Part shown: piece after piece, positions 13,158 to 21,989 of the stretch
Layout of the letters: every line of letters begins with the position of its first letter
How positions within the stretch are numbered: the first letter of the stretch is position 1
Source of the DNA: a virus
Length of the DNA stretch: 42,434 nt
Virus record (IMG/VR): IMGVR_UViG_3300033997_000368
Location: 1 to 42,434 of that record
Reading direction: 5' to 3' (one strand)
Made by a program: the position numbers and the translations under genes
Notes under the pieces: generated by a model
What the model was told of the DNA's origin: nothing
The model's input: the letters and a program-made list of their open reading frames with translations, nothing else
Database searches by the model: none

Positions 13158-13658
13158 ATGAGCCGGAAAGACCTGCTGCCGGACGCCGGTCCGGTATTCG
13201 ATCTCCGCCAGGCGCTATACCGCGCAGGGCGCGACTACAAGGGAGGCTTGACCTCCCTGGCCCACGACATGGTTCTGCCCTATGAGGACCTGCAGAAGAA
13301 ACTGAAGCTTGACGAGGAACGCCGGTGGCCCACCCCCGACGAACTCGAAGACATCATCCGCCTGACCAAGGATCCACGCCTGCTGGACGCACTGATGCGC
13401 CCGGCCGGTGCTGTCTGGTATCGGCCTGAGGCGGTCAATGCCACGGCTTCCGCCCTGAAGGCGGTCGGGGATTTGCTGCAGCGCGAAGGCGAGTTTGTTG
13501 CCAGTCTGCATAAAGGTGCGGATGACAACCGCTGGGAGCCCGTCGAGGTCGCCGATCTGGAGTACCACGGTGCGAATGTGATTCGGGCTGTCCTGGGCAT
13601 CATGGCCGGCGCCCGCCAGGCAATGGAGCAGGATCTGGAGGATAGAGCCAATGGGTGA
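13158..13658 (+). CDS. Phage CII (CP76-type) regulatory protein
   Basis: This 166-residue protein matches the phage regulatory protein CII/CP76 family: FDLRQALYRAGRDYKGGLTS, LAHDMVLPYEDLQKKLKLDE and TPDELEDIIRLTKDPRLLDA reproduce its N-terminal half, and a helical C-terminal part follows. Such proteins influence the lysis-lysogeny decision. The ATG at 13158 is preferred over upstream in-frame starts because AGGAG lies just before it within a hairpin loop and family similarity begins here. Its stop overlaps the next start by a few bases. Confidence 0.85.
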   Translation: MSRKDLLPDAGPVFDLRQALYRAGRDYKGGLTSLAHDMVLPYEDLQKKLKLDEERRWPTPDELEDIIRLTKDPRLLDALMRPAGAVWYRPEAVNATASALKAVGDLLQREGEFVASLHKGADDNRWEPVEVADLEYHGANVIRAVLGIMAGARQAMEQDLEDRANG

Positions 13659-13893
13659 CATCCTCGATCGCGCCTCCGAACTGGAGGAGTTCCATTTGCA
13701 GGCGGCGCTCGCTTCTCGACCCCGTCCGGCGCCGGCGTACAGTATCAGCGCGACGATCTGCGATGACTGCGGCAGCGAGATCCCACCAGCGCGCCGCCTG
13801 GCGGTGCCTGGGTGTGATTGCTGCGTTGAGTGCCAGCAGCGCAGGGAGGTGCGTCGTGGATACCGCTTGCAGACTAAGTCGGGGGCGGTATGA
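13651..13893 (+). CDS. TraR/DksA-type zinc-finger protein
   Basis: The 80-residue protein has a four-cysteine zinc finger, CDDCGSEIP then CDCCVECQQRRE, in the TraR/DksA arrangement. The helical N-terminus is short (ILDRASELEEFHLQAAL), as in phage TraR proteins, which can bind RNA polymerase in the secondary channel. The gene overlaps neighbours on both sides. A role in redirecting host RNA polymerase is likely by family. Confidence 0.85.
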   Translation: MGDILDRASELEEFHLQAALASRPRPAPAYSISATICDDCGSEIPPARRLAVPGCDCCVECQQRREVRRGYRLQTKSGAV

Positions 13894-16628
13894 GGCCTGG
13901 CGAAGATAGTCTACGTAGCGAGTGGGCTCGCTGGTATGTCGAACAAGGCATCGCGCTGGTAGTCATCGAACCGGGGAACAAGATCCCCAAGGGCAAGGCC
14001 TGGCAGAGGCCAGGTGGTTACTACACCGATGCTGCCCAGGCTGAGGCTTTCTGGTCCAAGCATCCGAAGCACAACATGGGGGCTGTACTCGGCCCCAGTC
14101 GTGTTTGCTCGCTGGACGTCGACGACGTCCCATCCACTCGCCAGGTGCTGTGGGACTGCCTCGGGTTGGATCTGGATGCGTTGCCGGTAGCCTACCCCAC
14201 CGTGGTAGGGAATCCGGAGCGCTTCCGAATTCTGTTCCAGGTGCCGGATGGGGTTGAGCTGAGTCGGCACTCACTGAGCTGGCCCAACGAGAAGGACCCG
14301 GACGGCTCCAAGTTCAAGCTCGCGCAGGCGGCGATCCTCGCAGCGAAAGAGAAGGGGGATGCCGAGCAGCAGACAAAGATGCAGGTGCTGGCCGACAGCC
14401 TGAAGCGCTTCACCGTGTTCGAGCTGCGCGCAGGCCTAGTGCAGGACGTCCTGCCACCCTCCATCCATCCTGGCACCGGGCGACCGTACACCTGGCGCAA
14501 CCCGCCAAAGGGTGAGGGGCTACCGGTATTGCCGGACAACCTGCTGAACATCTGGAAGAACTGGGACATCTTCAAGCGTGACGCCGAGGCGGCATGCCCT
14601 TGGGCGCCGGTGCAGAAACCGAAGAAGGTTACCAAACCGAAGCGGCTGGCTCCGGCTGGTAGCGCTGGGTCGGTTATCGATGCCTTCAACCGGGCACACG
14701 ATGTCGAGGCATTGCTCGAGGCGCATGGCTACCTCAAGCGTGGGAAGAAGTGGCTGTGTCCGCAGAGCAGCACCGGCTTGCCGGGCGTCACGGTCAGCGA
14801 GGGGCGGGTGTATTCACACCATGGCTCAGACCCTCTCGCCAACGGCCACCAGAACGACGCGTTCGACGTGTTCTGCATCCTCGACCACAACGGCAACCAG
14901 GGCGAGGCGGTCAAGGCCGCGGCGCGCCTACTGGGCATCGAGCGCGAGTCCAGAGCACCCAGTGTTCGCGAGGCGCTGGAGCAGTTCGATCAGATGCTTA
15001 GCGGCGATGAGCCGCCCCCCAGCCCGGCCAAGGAGCTTCCCCGCTCCCCATCGGTCGAAGACGTGGATGCCGACGGCGACGCCGCAGGTGACAGGGGGGC
15101 GGGGGAGGGCCTGACTCTGGCCAAGGCGCTGCGGCGCTACGCCCTGGTCGAGGGGACAACCCACGTGTGGGACATCGACAAGGCGATGAAGATGAAGAAG
15201 ACCGCCTTCGTCGCCCTGGTGGGCCAGAAGGTTTTCAAGGAGTGGTCGGAGGTTACCGACGAGAAGAAGAAAAAGCGCATCAGCGAAGAGCAGGTCAAGG
15301 AGATCGAGCGAGCCCGGTCCATGGCCGGAAAGGCCGTCGGGCCGATGAGCATGCCTCCAGCGGTGCGCTACGTCTACATCGATGGCACCAAGGACGTGTG
15401 GGACCTGGCGAAGAAACGGCGTGTGCCCGAGGGCGCAGTGAAGATGGCCCTGGGCGATGCCTACTCGCTCTGGCTCAACAGCCCGGAGCGCCGGGTGGTA
15501 GACGTTGCCGACATTGTCTTTGACCCGACGATGACGTGCGACACCAAGACATGCATCAACACGTTCGAGGGCCTGCCGCTGGAGCCCAAGCGCGATGATG
15601 CGGCGTGCGAGAACCTCCGCTGGCTGATCGCCTTTCTGTGCAACCACGCTGAGGACTCCATGCAGTGGCTGGTGCGCTGGCTTGCGTATCCGCTGCAGCA
15701 CACCGGCGCGAAGATGGACACGGCGGTGCTGATGCACTCGACGATGGAGGGGTCAGGCAAGAGCCTCTTGTTCTCCGTCGTGATGGGACGCCTGTATGGT
15801 CAGTATTCCGCCACGGTTGGGCAGACCCAGCTTGAGGGGAACTTCAATGCCTGGCAGAGCGGCAAGTTGTGGGCGGTGTTCGAGGAAGTGGTCAGCCGGG
15901 ACCAGCGCTACAACCAGGTCGGCAAGATCAAGCAGTTGATCACCGGTCAGACCGTGCGCATCGAGAGCAAGTTCGTGAACGGCTGGGAAGAAGCCAGCCA
16001 CATGAACGCTGTGTTCCTTTCCAACGAAATCATGCCCTGGCCAATCAGCGAGGGTGATCGGCGGTTCTTGGTCATGTGGCCCGAGGAAAAGCTGCCGGAG
16101 GCCAGGCAGAAGGCGATCAAGCACGAGTTGGCCAATGGCGGCGTCGAAGCGCTATATGCCTGGCTGCTGGCCCAGGACTTAGGCGACTTCGACCCACAGA
16201 CCAAGCCACCGAGCACGCCGGCGCGCGAACGCCTGGTGGCCTTGAGTAGGTCCACCTGGCAGACGTTCGTACACCTCTGGCGCAGCGGTGAACTCGGGCA
16301 CGGGCTGTGGGGGGCATGCATGAGCAAAGATCTCTACGCGCTGTTTCTGGAGTGGTGCCAGCAGAACAAGGAGCATTCGATAAGCCACACGAAGTTCAGT
16401 CTGTTCATCAGCACGGCAAGTATCGAGAAGACCAGGCCAATTCCCTGGACGGACGGCAGCAACCGTCGGTTCGCGGCGTTCTTCTTCCCTGAGGACCCGG
16501 AGTCCTTCCTGCCCCCATCCCCTTCCTCGGCCGCGCTGGGTGCGCACGTGGTCGAGTGGCGGGCGCGAGCCAAGCTAGCGGGCTGGAACGTGGACAGTTG
16601 GGACCATGTGAAGGGGCACGCGACGTGA
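13890..16628 (+). CDS. Primase-polymerase/helicase replication protein
   Basis: This 912-residue protein combines an N-terminal primase-polymerase domain (about residues 1-240, with LGPSRVCSLDVDDV holding metal-binding acidic residues), a zinc-poor linker, and a C-terminal SF3/DUF5906-type helicase with Walker A MEGSGKSLLF and Walker B-like LWAVFEEVV. It would initiate phage DNA replication by priming and unwinding. It is the only large replication gene, and an iteron cluster that probably forms the origin starts directly after its stop codon. The ATG overlaps the zinc-finger gene's stop. Confidence 0.9.
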   Translation: MRPGEDSLRSEWARWYVEQGIALVVIEPGNKIPKGKAWQRPGGYYTDAAQAEAFWSKHPKHNMGAVLGPSRVCSLDVDDVPSTRQVLWDCLGLDLDALPVAYPTVVGNPERFRILFQVPDGVELSRHSLSWPNEKDPDGSKFKLAQAAILAAKEKGDAEQQTKMQVLADSLKRFTVFELRAGLVQDVLPPSIHPGTGRPYTWRNPPKGEGLPVLPDNLLNIWKNWDIFKRDAEAACPWAPVQKPKKVTKPKRLAPAGSAGSVIDAFNRAHDVEALLEAHGYLKRGKKWLCPQSSTGLPGVTVSEGRVYSHHGSDPLANGHQNDAFDVFCILDHNGNQGEAVKAAARLLGIERESRAPSVREALEQFDQMLSGDEPPPSPAKELPRSPSVEDVDADGDAAGDRGAGEGLTLAKALRRYALVEGTTHVWDIDKAMKMKKTAFVALVGQKVFKEWSEVTDEKKKKRISEEQVKEIERARSMAGKAVGPMSMPPAVRYVYIDGTKDVWDLAKKRRVPEGAVKMALGDAYSLWLNSPERRVVDVADIVFDPTMTCDTKTCINTFEGLPLEPKRDDAACENLRWLIAFLCNHAEDSMQWLVRWLAYPLQHTGAKMDTAVLMHSTMEGSGKSLLFSVVMGRLYGQYSATVGQTQLEGNFNAWQSGKLWAVFEEVVSRDQRYNQVGKIKQLITGQTVRIESKFVNGWEEASHMNAVFLSNEIMPWPISEGDRRFLVMWPEEKLPEARQKAIKHELANGGVEALYAWLLAQDLGDFDPQTKPPSTPARERLVALSRSTWQTFVHLWRSGELGHGLWGACMSKDLYALFLEWCQQNKEHSISHTKFSLFISTASIEKTRPIPWTDGSNRRFAAFFFPEDPESFLPPSPSSAALGAHVVEWRARAKLAGWNVDSWDHVKGHAT

Positions 16629-16643
16629 ATCTGCCCGGAAGTG

Positions 16644-16941
16644 TGTTGGGTGTGTTGGGTATGTGTTGGGTTGTTTTGCGAACCCAACACAGCGTGAGGC
16701 CGCGAAACTCGGGGCCTCTGGGTGTGTGTGTTGGGTGTGTTGGGTTTACGCGCGCGGGCGCGTGCGTGCGAATAAAAAAATGCACCAAGATCATGGTGCG
16801 GCGCGCTGCTTTTTTTCCTACGCGAGGGCTGGAAAAACCCAACACACCCAACACACCCGACACACGTTTATCTAGCTCATTGATTCTATTGAGTTTTAAG
16901 TGTGTTGGGTGTGTGTTGGGTATGGCGTTTTTGTGTTGGGT
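16644..16941. repeat. Cluster of TGTTGGGT iterons, probable replication origin
   Basis: Eleven exact copies of TGTTGGGT and one near copy lie within 298 bp. Eight are forward (16644, 16653, 16664, 16729, 16738, 16903, 16914, 16934) and three exact plus one variant are inverted (16682, 16837, 16846, 16855). Spacing within groups is 9-11 bp, about one helical turn. Inverted and forward groups face each other across an AT-richer stretch at 16863-16900. The cluster follows the primase/helicase gene and no convincing gene is encoded in it. This is the layout of an iteron origin. Confidence 0.75.
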
Positions 16942-16967
16942 TGAGGTTTCAGGCGGGGAGAGGGGCG

Positions 16968-17525
16968 ATGATTGAAGAGATCGAAGTGTTGATGCGGCAT
17001 TGGAGTGCGCAGATCGGCCGTAATGGGGTGGGATGCAGTTCCATATCCAGCAGCCTGGCGGGTTTGATTGAGTGGCAGGGCGCGCCGCCGCGCGGCGAGC
17101 CTGGTTCGCGTGTGTTGCTCGGTGGAACCTCCGTCGATCATCGTGCGCGCGAGGTTCAGGCATGCATAGATGCGATCGAACGGCGAGGGGAGGAAGGTGC
17201 ATGTCTCGCGCGCTTGGCGCGCTTGCGCTATCTGAGTTGTCCTCCGCGCACCGTCAAACAGCAGATCGCGGCACTTGAGGTCGGGGAAATCACCGACCGT
17301 ACCTATCGCAACTGGGTGCAGCGCCTCCATGAACTGGTGTTGTGCGAACTGATCCGCCGGCATGCCGGCACGCTGGAGGCGATCAAGGCGCTCCGGAAGG
17401 TCGAGCGGCGGCGCACTGCTGCACGGCGTGGCAAAGCCGTACGCGGGGTAAATGGTGAATACCGTTCGTCGGCAATTGCTCCCCCGTCAGCCCCCGCGAG
17501 CCCCCGTCAGCCCGTGTCAGGATAA
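16968..17525 (+). CDS. Possible late antiterminator (Q-like)
   Basis: The 185-residue protein lies between the origin and the holins, the usual place of the late-gene regulator Q. The central part, LARLARLRYLSCPPRTVKQQ followed by ITDRTYRNWVQRLHELVLCE, reads like a helix-turn-helix of sigma-like or antiterminator type. The tail is basic (KALRKVERRRTAARRGKA), then Pro/Ser-rich. GAGGGGCG precedes the ATG at 16968. Terminator-like hairpins throughout the late operon fit a need for antitermination. The match is by position and texture, not strong similarity. Confidence 0.55.
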   Translation: MIEEIEVLMRHWSAQIGRNGVGCSSISSSLAGLIEWQGAPPRGEPGSRVLLGGTSVDHRAREVQACIDAIERRGEEGACLARLARLRYLSCPPRTVKQQIAALEVGEITDRTYRNWVQRLHELVLCELIRRHAGTLEAIKALRKVERRRTAARRGKAVRGVNGEYRSSAIAPPSAPASPRQPVSG

Positions 17526-17723
17526 CCGATAATTCCCCCCTTTCGGTTTTTCCGTTCGGGGGGTACAAAGCCGCCATGGTGTTCGAGATCCGCCAAGGCG
17601 GTCCGGCATCGAGTGATGCACGTGCTGTGCAAACCGCCCCGGAGCTTCCCCGCCCGGGTCACCCTGAAAGCCCCTCGCTCGAGGGGCTTTCTCTTTTCTG
17701 CCGCCGGCTGAGGAGTTCTAGCG
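17526..17723 (+). promoter_or_regulatory. Late-operon leader region
   Basis: No gene is seen in this 198-bp gap. It holds an AACCGA/TCGGTT stem followed by T residues near 17526, a small CCGCC/GGCGG hairpin near 17600, and the strong terminator at 17666-17696. A late promoter followed by an early terminator is what a Q-type antitermination system acts upon, so the late promoter is expected here, but no clear -35/-10 pair stands out. Confidence 0.4.
17666..17696 (+). terminator. Terminator-like hairpin before the holin gene
   Basis: GAAAGCCCCTC and GAGGGGCTTTC form an 11-bp stem with a tight loop, followed by TCTTTTCT. It precedes the first late gene by 27 bp, with the holin's AGGAG just downstream, so it would block late transcription unless read through. 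Confidence 0.8.
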
Positions 17724-18089
17724 ATGGGAGAACCAGCGAGCACGACTGCTTCCGCTGTTGTGGCCGGTGCCGCTGGTATCGGTCTGGCCGGGTATCTGGC
17801 CGGCATCGATGGGGCCGCTGCTGTGGGCGCGCTGTTCGGCGCTCTGCTGTATTCGACGACGAACAAGGAATATCCGACCTGGCAGCGGGTGCTGTTTCTG
17901 CTGATCTCGTTCGTCATGGGCTATATGACCGCGCCGGCAATCAAGGACGTTGATGTATACGGATACCGGCCGTTCCACTATTCGGGTCTGGCTGCCTTTG
18001 TCGCGGCGCTGCTGGTGGTGACTGTTTCTCTGTGGTTGCTCCGGCGAGGTAAGGCAGGACCTGGCGCAATAGGAGGCCAAGATGGGTAA
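17724..18089 (+). CDS. Holin-like membrane protein (first)
   Basis: The 121-residue protein has three hydrophobic segments (about residues 10-40, 52-70 and 86-106) and a charged C-terminus, the topology of class I phage holins. Holins permeabilise the inner membrane so endolysin reaches the wall. GAGGAG lies before the ATG. It overlaps a second small membrane protein by eight bases, so the two may act as holin and antiholin. The endolysin is far away at the end of the tail genes, a split lysis arrangement. Confidence 0.78.
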   Translation: MGEPASTTASAVVAGAAGIGLAGYLAGIDGAAAVGALFGALLYSTTNKEYPTWQRVLFLLISFVMGYMTAPAIKDVDVYGYRPFHYSGLAAFVAALLVVTVSLWLLRRGKAGPGAIGGQDG

Positions 18090-18372
18090 CCATCTGGTGC
18101 AATTGCTGCTGACGCAAGCGACGTTCTGGCTTTGCGTCGGTATGTTCCTCCGGCTCTTCACCTACCAGCGGGGGGAAGCACGCTATCGGTTCGGTATCTC
18201 GTGCCTCGCCTGGCTGGTTATGGGGAGCGCTGGTTCTGCAGCGCTCTACATCCTGAAAGGCTGGCTGGTTGTACCGCCGCATGCCTGGCCTCTGGTCGTC
18301 TTGCTCGGCGTGTTCGCGTGGGCGTTGTTTCGGACTCGGGGCAACCTTGCCCGGGTCTGGCGGATTCAGTAG
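18082..18372 (+). CDS. Holin family 3-like membrane protein (second)
   Basis: The 96-residue protein has three predicted membrane helices (residues about 8-25, 38-58, 66-84), with LTQATFWLCVGMFLRLFTYQ and VPPHAWPLVVLLGVFAWALF, resembling the phage holin 3 superfamily. It overlaps the first holin gene, and AGGAGGCCAAG precedes the ATG. It could be the partner or antagonist of that protein. Confidence 0.72.
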   Translation: MGNHLVQLLLTQATFWLCVGMFLRLFTYQRGEARYRFGISCLAWLVMGSAGSAALYILKGWLVVPPHAWPLVVLLGVFAWALFRTRGNLARVWRIQ

Positions 18373-18374
18373 CG

Positions 18375-19112
18375 ATGCGCGGCAGTATCTCGGCCAGGGA
18401 CTTGGACGACGCCGTTCGGTCCTTGCAGCAGCTCGGTGGCGACTTGCCTGCTGCTGTGTTGGCCGACGCCTTGAACCACACGGCGAACCAGGCGAATCAG
18501 GCGCTGGTCGGGGAGATCGACCAGGTCTTCGACCGGCCGACACCGTTCACCCGCAACGCTGTCCGCATCCTGCATGCCACTTCGCGCCGCCTTGAGGCGG
18601 CCTTGTGGGTGAAGGACGAAAAGGACCATGCCTCGAAGGGGCAGGCGCCGGAGGACTGGGTGGCTCCCCAAGTCTTCGGGGGGCCGAGGGTGGACAAGGC
18701 GTCGGAGCGGAACCTCCGAGCCCGAGGCATCCTGCCGGCGGGCATGTTCGTCGTTCCAGCGGAGGGCGCCCGGCTGGACCAGTACGGCAACATGAGCCGC
18801 GGCCAGATGATCCAGATCCTCTCCGGCCTGGGCGCCCTGGAATACCGAGCGGGGTTCAAAGGAAACGCCACTCAGTCGGCGCGCTCCCTGGCGAAGGGAC
18901 ACCAACTGGCGTACTTCGTGATGCGCCGTGGCCGCCGACCCATTGGCATCGCCGAGCGCCGTGGACGGACGTTGACCATGGTCCTCGCCTTCGTCCGCCA
19001 GCCTCAGTACCGCGTGCGCTTCCAGTTTCACGAAGTCGTTCGGCGTGTTGCCGAGGACGACGCGCGCATCGAGGCGAACATCGAGCGGGCCCTGGCGAAA
19101 GCGTTGCGCTGA
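18375..19112 (+). CDS. Phage structural-type protein, distant gpZ resemblance
   Basis: The 245-residue basic protein begins two bases after the preceding stop. Its N-terminal helix pattern (LADALNHTANQANQALVGEI followed by a FTRNAVRILHAT segment) is like the start of minor tail protein Z of lambda, which is 192 residues long. The rest (NMSRGQMIQILSGLGALEYR, LAKGHQLAYFVMRRGRR) is also compatible. It lies before terS instead of among the tail genes, so the assignment is weak. Confidence 0.5.
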   Translation: MRGSISARDLDDAVRSLQQLGGDLPAAVLADALNHTANQANQALVGEIDQVFDRPTPFTRNAVRILHATSRRLEAALWVKDEKDHASKGQAPEDWVAPQVFGGPRVDKASERNLRARGILPAGMFVVPAEGARLDQYGNMSRGQMIQILSGLGALEYRAGFKGNATQSARSLAKGHQLAYFVMRRGRRPIGIAERRGRTLTMVLAFVRQPQYRVRFQFHEVVRRVAEDDARIEANIERALAKALR

Positions 19113-19368
19113 ATCGTTGGCGGGTGGCCTGGCCGGGTGGAGCGGGGTTAGTTCAACCCGAGCCGGCAATGGCCACCCGCGGGCGGGGTGTCGCGAAAAG
19201 CGGGGCAGTGACGTGCTACTCAAAAAGCACCGGGGGGCCCCTGAAGCGCCGCCCCCGACAAGGGTGATTCGAACCCCGTTCTCGCGCTAGTGGCTGGGCC
19301 GGGAAGTTAGTTAACAGGGTTAACCGGGTTAACCCCCCTCGGTTCATCGTGGTTAACAGGTACCGCAC
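19113..19368 (+). promoter_or_regulatory. Candidate cos/terminase region with GTTAAC repeats
   Basis: This 256-bp gap before the terminase small subunit gene encodes nothing convincing. GTTAAC occurs four times (19310, 19319, 19328, 19352), two of them as the palindrome GGTTAACC. A GC-rich block lies around 19229-19260. In lambda the cos site with repeated TerS-binding boxes lies directly before the terminase genes, so these repeats are candidate TerS-binding sites. No cleavage site can be named from sequence. Confidence 0.5.
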
Positions 19369-19959
19369 ATGGAGTTCATGACCAAGGCAGCGTTCGCGGA
19401 CCGCCAAGGCTGGTCGCGCGCCTACGTGTCGAAGCTGGTCCGGCAAGGACGCCTCGTCCTCACTGCCGACGGAAAGGTCGACGTCCAGGCGAGCGACGAA
19501 CTGCTGGCCGCCAGCGCAGACCCGAGCAAGGCTGCCGTGGCCGAGCGGCACCGGCAGGAGCGGGTGGAGAAGGGCGTGTACGCCCACATAGGCGCAGGTG
19601 CAGCCCCGAGCCCGGCCTTACCGGCACCTGGGCAGACCGCACCGCTGCCCGACTACCAGAAAGCCCGCGCGCGGCGGGAGTACGCCCTGGCTCTGCTGGC
19701 AGAAGACGAACACCGCAAGAGCCGTGGCGAGACGGTCGAGCGCGCGCGTGTCGACTCCGCGGCCTTCACCGCTGCTCGCGCTCTGCGCGATCTGCTGATG
19801 GGCGTGCCGCCGAAAATCGCCGGCGACCTGGTGACGCTGACCGACCCCTGGGAAATCGAACGCCGCCTGACCCAGGCGCTGCGCCGTGCCTTGGAAGATG
19901 CCGACCGCCTCCTGCAGCTCGATGCCGAGATCGAACAAGGGGGCAAGGAGCCGAACTGA
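19369..19959 (+). CDS. Terminase small subunit (Nu1-like)
   Basis: The 196-residue protein has an N-terminal winged helix-turn-helix (TKAAFADRQGWSRAYVSKLV, then RQGRLVLTADGKVD), a proline/alanine linker and a helical C-terminus, the layout of lambda Nu1-type small subunits that recognise the packaging site. The large subunit follows after four bases. Two nearby ATG codons (19369 and 19378) are possible starts. Confidence 0.85.
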   Translation: MEFMTKAAFADRQGWSRAYVSKLVRQGRLVLTADGKVDVQASDELLAASADPSKAAVAERHRQERVEKGVYAHIGAGAAPSPALPAPGQTAPLPDYQKARARREYALALLAEDEHRKSRGETVERARVDSAAFTAARALRDLLMGVPPKIAGDLVTLTDPWEIERRLTQALRRALEDADRLLQLDAEIEQGGKEPN

Positions 19960-19962
19960 ACC

Positions 19963-21978
19963 ATGGAACAACCGTATGCCGACGGTGCCGCCGTGTACCT
20001 GGCGGCATACCGTCGAGGACTGAAGCCTGACCCCGAACTGTGGATCGATGAGTGGGCGGACGAGTTCCAGATGATCCCGGCGGATACGGGGGCGGCCGAG
20101 CCGGGCAAGTACCACACCGACCGGACCCCCTATGCGCGCGAGCCGATGCGTTGCCTGTCGCCGCTGTTCCCAGCCAAGCGCGTGGTGACGATGATCGCCT
20201 CGCAGCTGATGAAGACCCAGGTCGCCTTGAACTGGATCGGCGGCTGTATCCACATGGCACCGGCCAACATCCTGGTGCTGCTGCCCACCGAGAAGCTGAG
20301 CAAGCGGGTATCAGGACGGATCGATAAGACGATCAAGGCCGTGCCTGTGCTGACCGCGCGCGTTGCCAAGGCCCGCTCGCGCGACTCGCGAAACACGCTC
20401 GACACCAAGGAGTTCGAGGGGGGCGCACTGTACTGCGCATCAGCCGGCTCGGCCTCCAACCTGGCCGAGTTGTCCGCTCGGTACGTGTACGGCGACGAAA
20501 TCGATCGCTGGGAAATGGACGTCGACGACGACGGCGACCCGGTCAAGCAGGCCGAGGCGCGCGGTTCGACGTTCGGCCGCCGCGCGAAGTTCTACTACTC
20601 CAGCTCGCCCACGCTGAAAGGCGTTTCGCGGATCGCCGACCTCTTCACCCAGGGCGACCAGCGGCACTACTACGTCCCGTGTCCGCATTGCGGAACGATG
20701 CAGGTGCTGGAATGGGAGGGCCTGAAGTACGACCCCGAGTACCGCCTTGTGCAGTACATGTGCTGCAACGAGGAGTGCGGCGCCCTGATCGAGGAGCACC
20801 ACAAGGCGGCCATGCTGTCCGCTGGCGAGTGGCGAGCCCATGCCGTCGGTGACGGCGAGACCGTCAGTTTCACCCTGAGCGCGCTGTATGCGCCTCCCGG
20901 CTGGTTGACCTGGACGGACCTGGCGAAGGAGTACGACGAGGCCAAGCGTCTACAGGAGAAGGGCGATCCCGGGTCCATGCAGGTGTTCTACAACACCCGT
21001 TTGGCCCGGCTGTGGGACAGCGCCGAGGAAATGACCAAGGCGGACGAGCTGCGCAAGCGAGCCGAGGCCGAGGGGCATCGGCTGGGTCTGGTACCCGCCG
21101 GAGCGCTGCTGCTGACCGCGGCGGTCGATACCCAGCACAACCGCTTGGAAATGCTGGTGATGGGCTGGGGCGAGGGCCTGGAGCGCTGGACGGTCGATTT
21201 CCAGGTGATCCCCGGCGACCCGACCGACGAGCGTACCTGGGCGCTGCTCGACGAGCGCCTGAAGGCTCGATATCGGCACGTCAGCGGTGTGGACCTGGCC
21301 ATCTGCGCGGTCTGCATCGACTCGGGCGGTCACCATACCCATGAGGTCTACCAGTTCACCCGCCTGCGCCGCTGGCGAAACGTGCTGGCGGTGAAGGGGG
21401 CGAGCAAGCGCGGCCGCCCAGTGCTGGCCCAGCGGCCGTCCAAGGTCGACGTCACCTGGCAGGGCACCGTCGAGAAGAGTGGCGCCGAACTATGGATGGT
21501 CGGTACCGACACGGCGAAGGACTGGGTCTACAACCGCTACCACCTCAAGGATGGCCCCGGGGCGTTGCACTTCTCCGCAGACCTGCCGCCTGACTTCTTC
21601 GACCAGTGCGTGGCCGAGCGCAAGGTGGTCCGCTACGTGAAGGGGTTCAAGCGCACCGACTGGGTCAAGGCCAAGTCGGAGCGAAACGAGGCCCTCGACC
21701 TCATCGTGTACAACCTGGCCGCAGCCCACTTCCTCAACCTGCATCGCTATCACGCTCCTCAGTGGAGCAGCCTGCGCGCAGCGGTAGGTCAAGGCAGCCT
21801 GTTCGCCGACCCAGTCGCCACGGTGCCCAGCGCAGCCGACGAGGCGGACGAGCATGAGCCGCAGGGCGAGGCGCCAAGCGCCCCAGTGCGGCCGGCACCT
21901 CCCGCGCGGAGCGCGAACCCACCATCCCAACCAACTGGCCGGCGTACCTCGCGCAGCGGGTATCTGAGCCGCCGATAG
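19963..21978 (+). CDS. Terminase large subunit (gpA-like)
   Basis: The 671-residue protein is a GpA-family packaging motor and nuclease. It has the ATPase region near the N-terminus (VVTMIASQLMKTQVALNWIG and VLLPTEKLSKRVSGRI), a Walker B-like YVYGDEIDRWEMDVDDDGD, a zinc-ribbon CPHCGTMQVLEWEG with CCNEECG, and nuclease-domain acidic residues at LLLTAAVDTQHNRLEM. The length fits lambda gpA (641). It works with the small subunit and portal to fill proheads. Confidence 0.95.
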   Translation: MEQPYADGAAVYLAAYRRGLKPDPELWIDEWADEFQMIPADTGAAEPGKYHTDRTPYAREPMRCLSPLFPAKRVVTMIASQLMKTQVALNWIGGCIHMAPANILVLLPTEKLSKRVSGRIDKTIKAVPVLTARVAKARSRDSRNTLDTKEFEGGALYCASAGSASNLAELSARYVYGDEIDRWEMDVDDDGDPVKQAEARGSTFGRRAKFYYSSSPTLKGVSRIADLFTQGDQRHYYVPCPHCGTMQVLEWEGLKYDPEYRLVQYMCCNEECGALIEEHHKAAMLSAGEWRAHAVGDGETVSFTLSALYAPPGWLTWTDLAKEYDEAKRLQEKGDPGSMQVFYNTRLARLWDSAEEMTKADELRKRAEAEGHRLGLVPAGALLLTAAVDTQHNRLEMLVMGWGEGLERWTVDFQVIPGDPTDERTWALLDERLKARYRHVSGVDLAICAVCIDSGGHHTHEVYQFTRLRRWRNVLAVKGASKRGRPVLAQRPSKVDVTWQGTVEKSGAELWMVGTDTAKDWVYNRYHLKDGPGALHFSADLPPDFFDQCVAERKVVRYVKGFKRTDWVKAKSERNEALDLIVYNLAAAHFLNLHRYHAPQWSSLRAAVGQGSLFADPVATVPSAADEADEHEPQGEAPSAPVRPAPPARSANPPSQPTGRRTSRSGYLSRR

Positions 21979-21989
21979 ACGAGGTCAGC

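Noticed and set aside
16644-16941. CRISPR array
   Set aside because: Repeats are 8 bp, spaced irregularly and found in both orientations, with no spacers of constant length and no cas genes.
16556-16975. Open frame across the TGTTGGGT repeats
   Set aside because: Its translation is repeated VGCVG-type sequence caused by the iterons, and it starts inside the primase gene.
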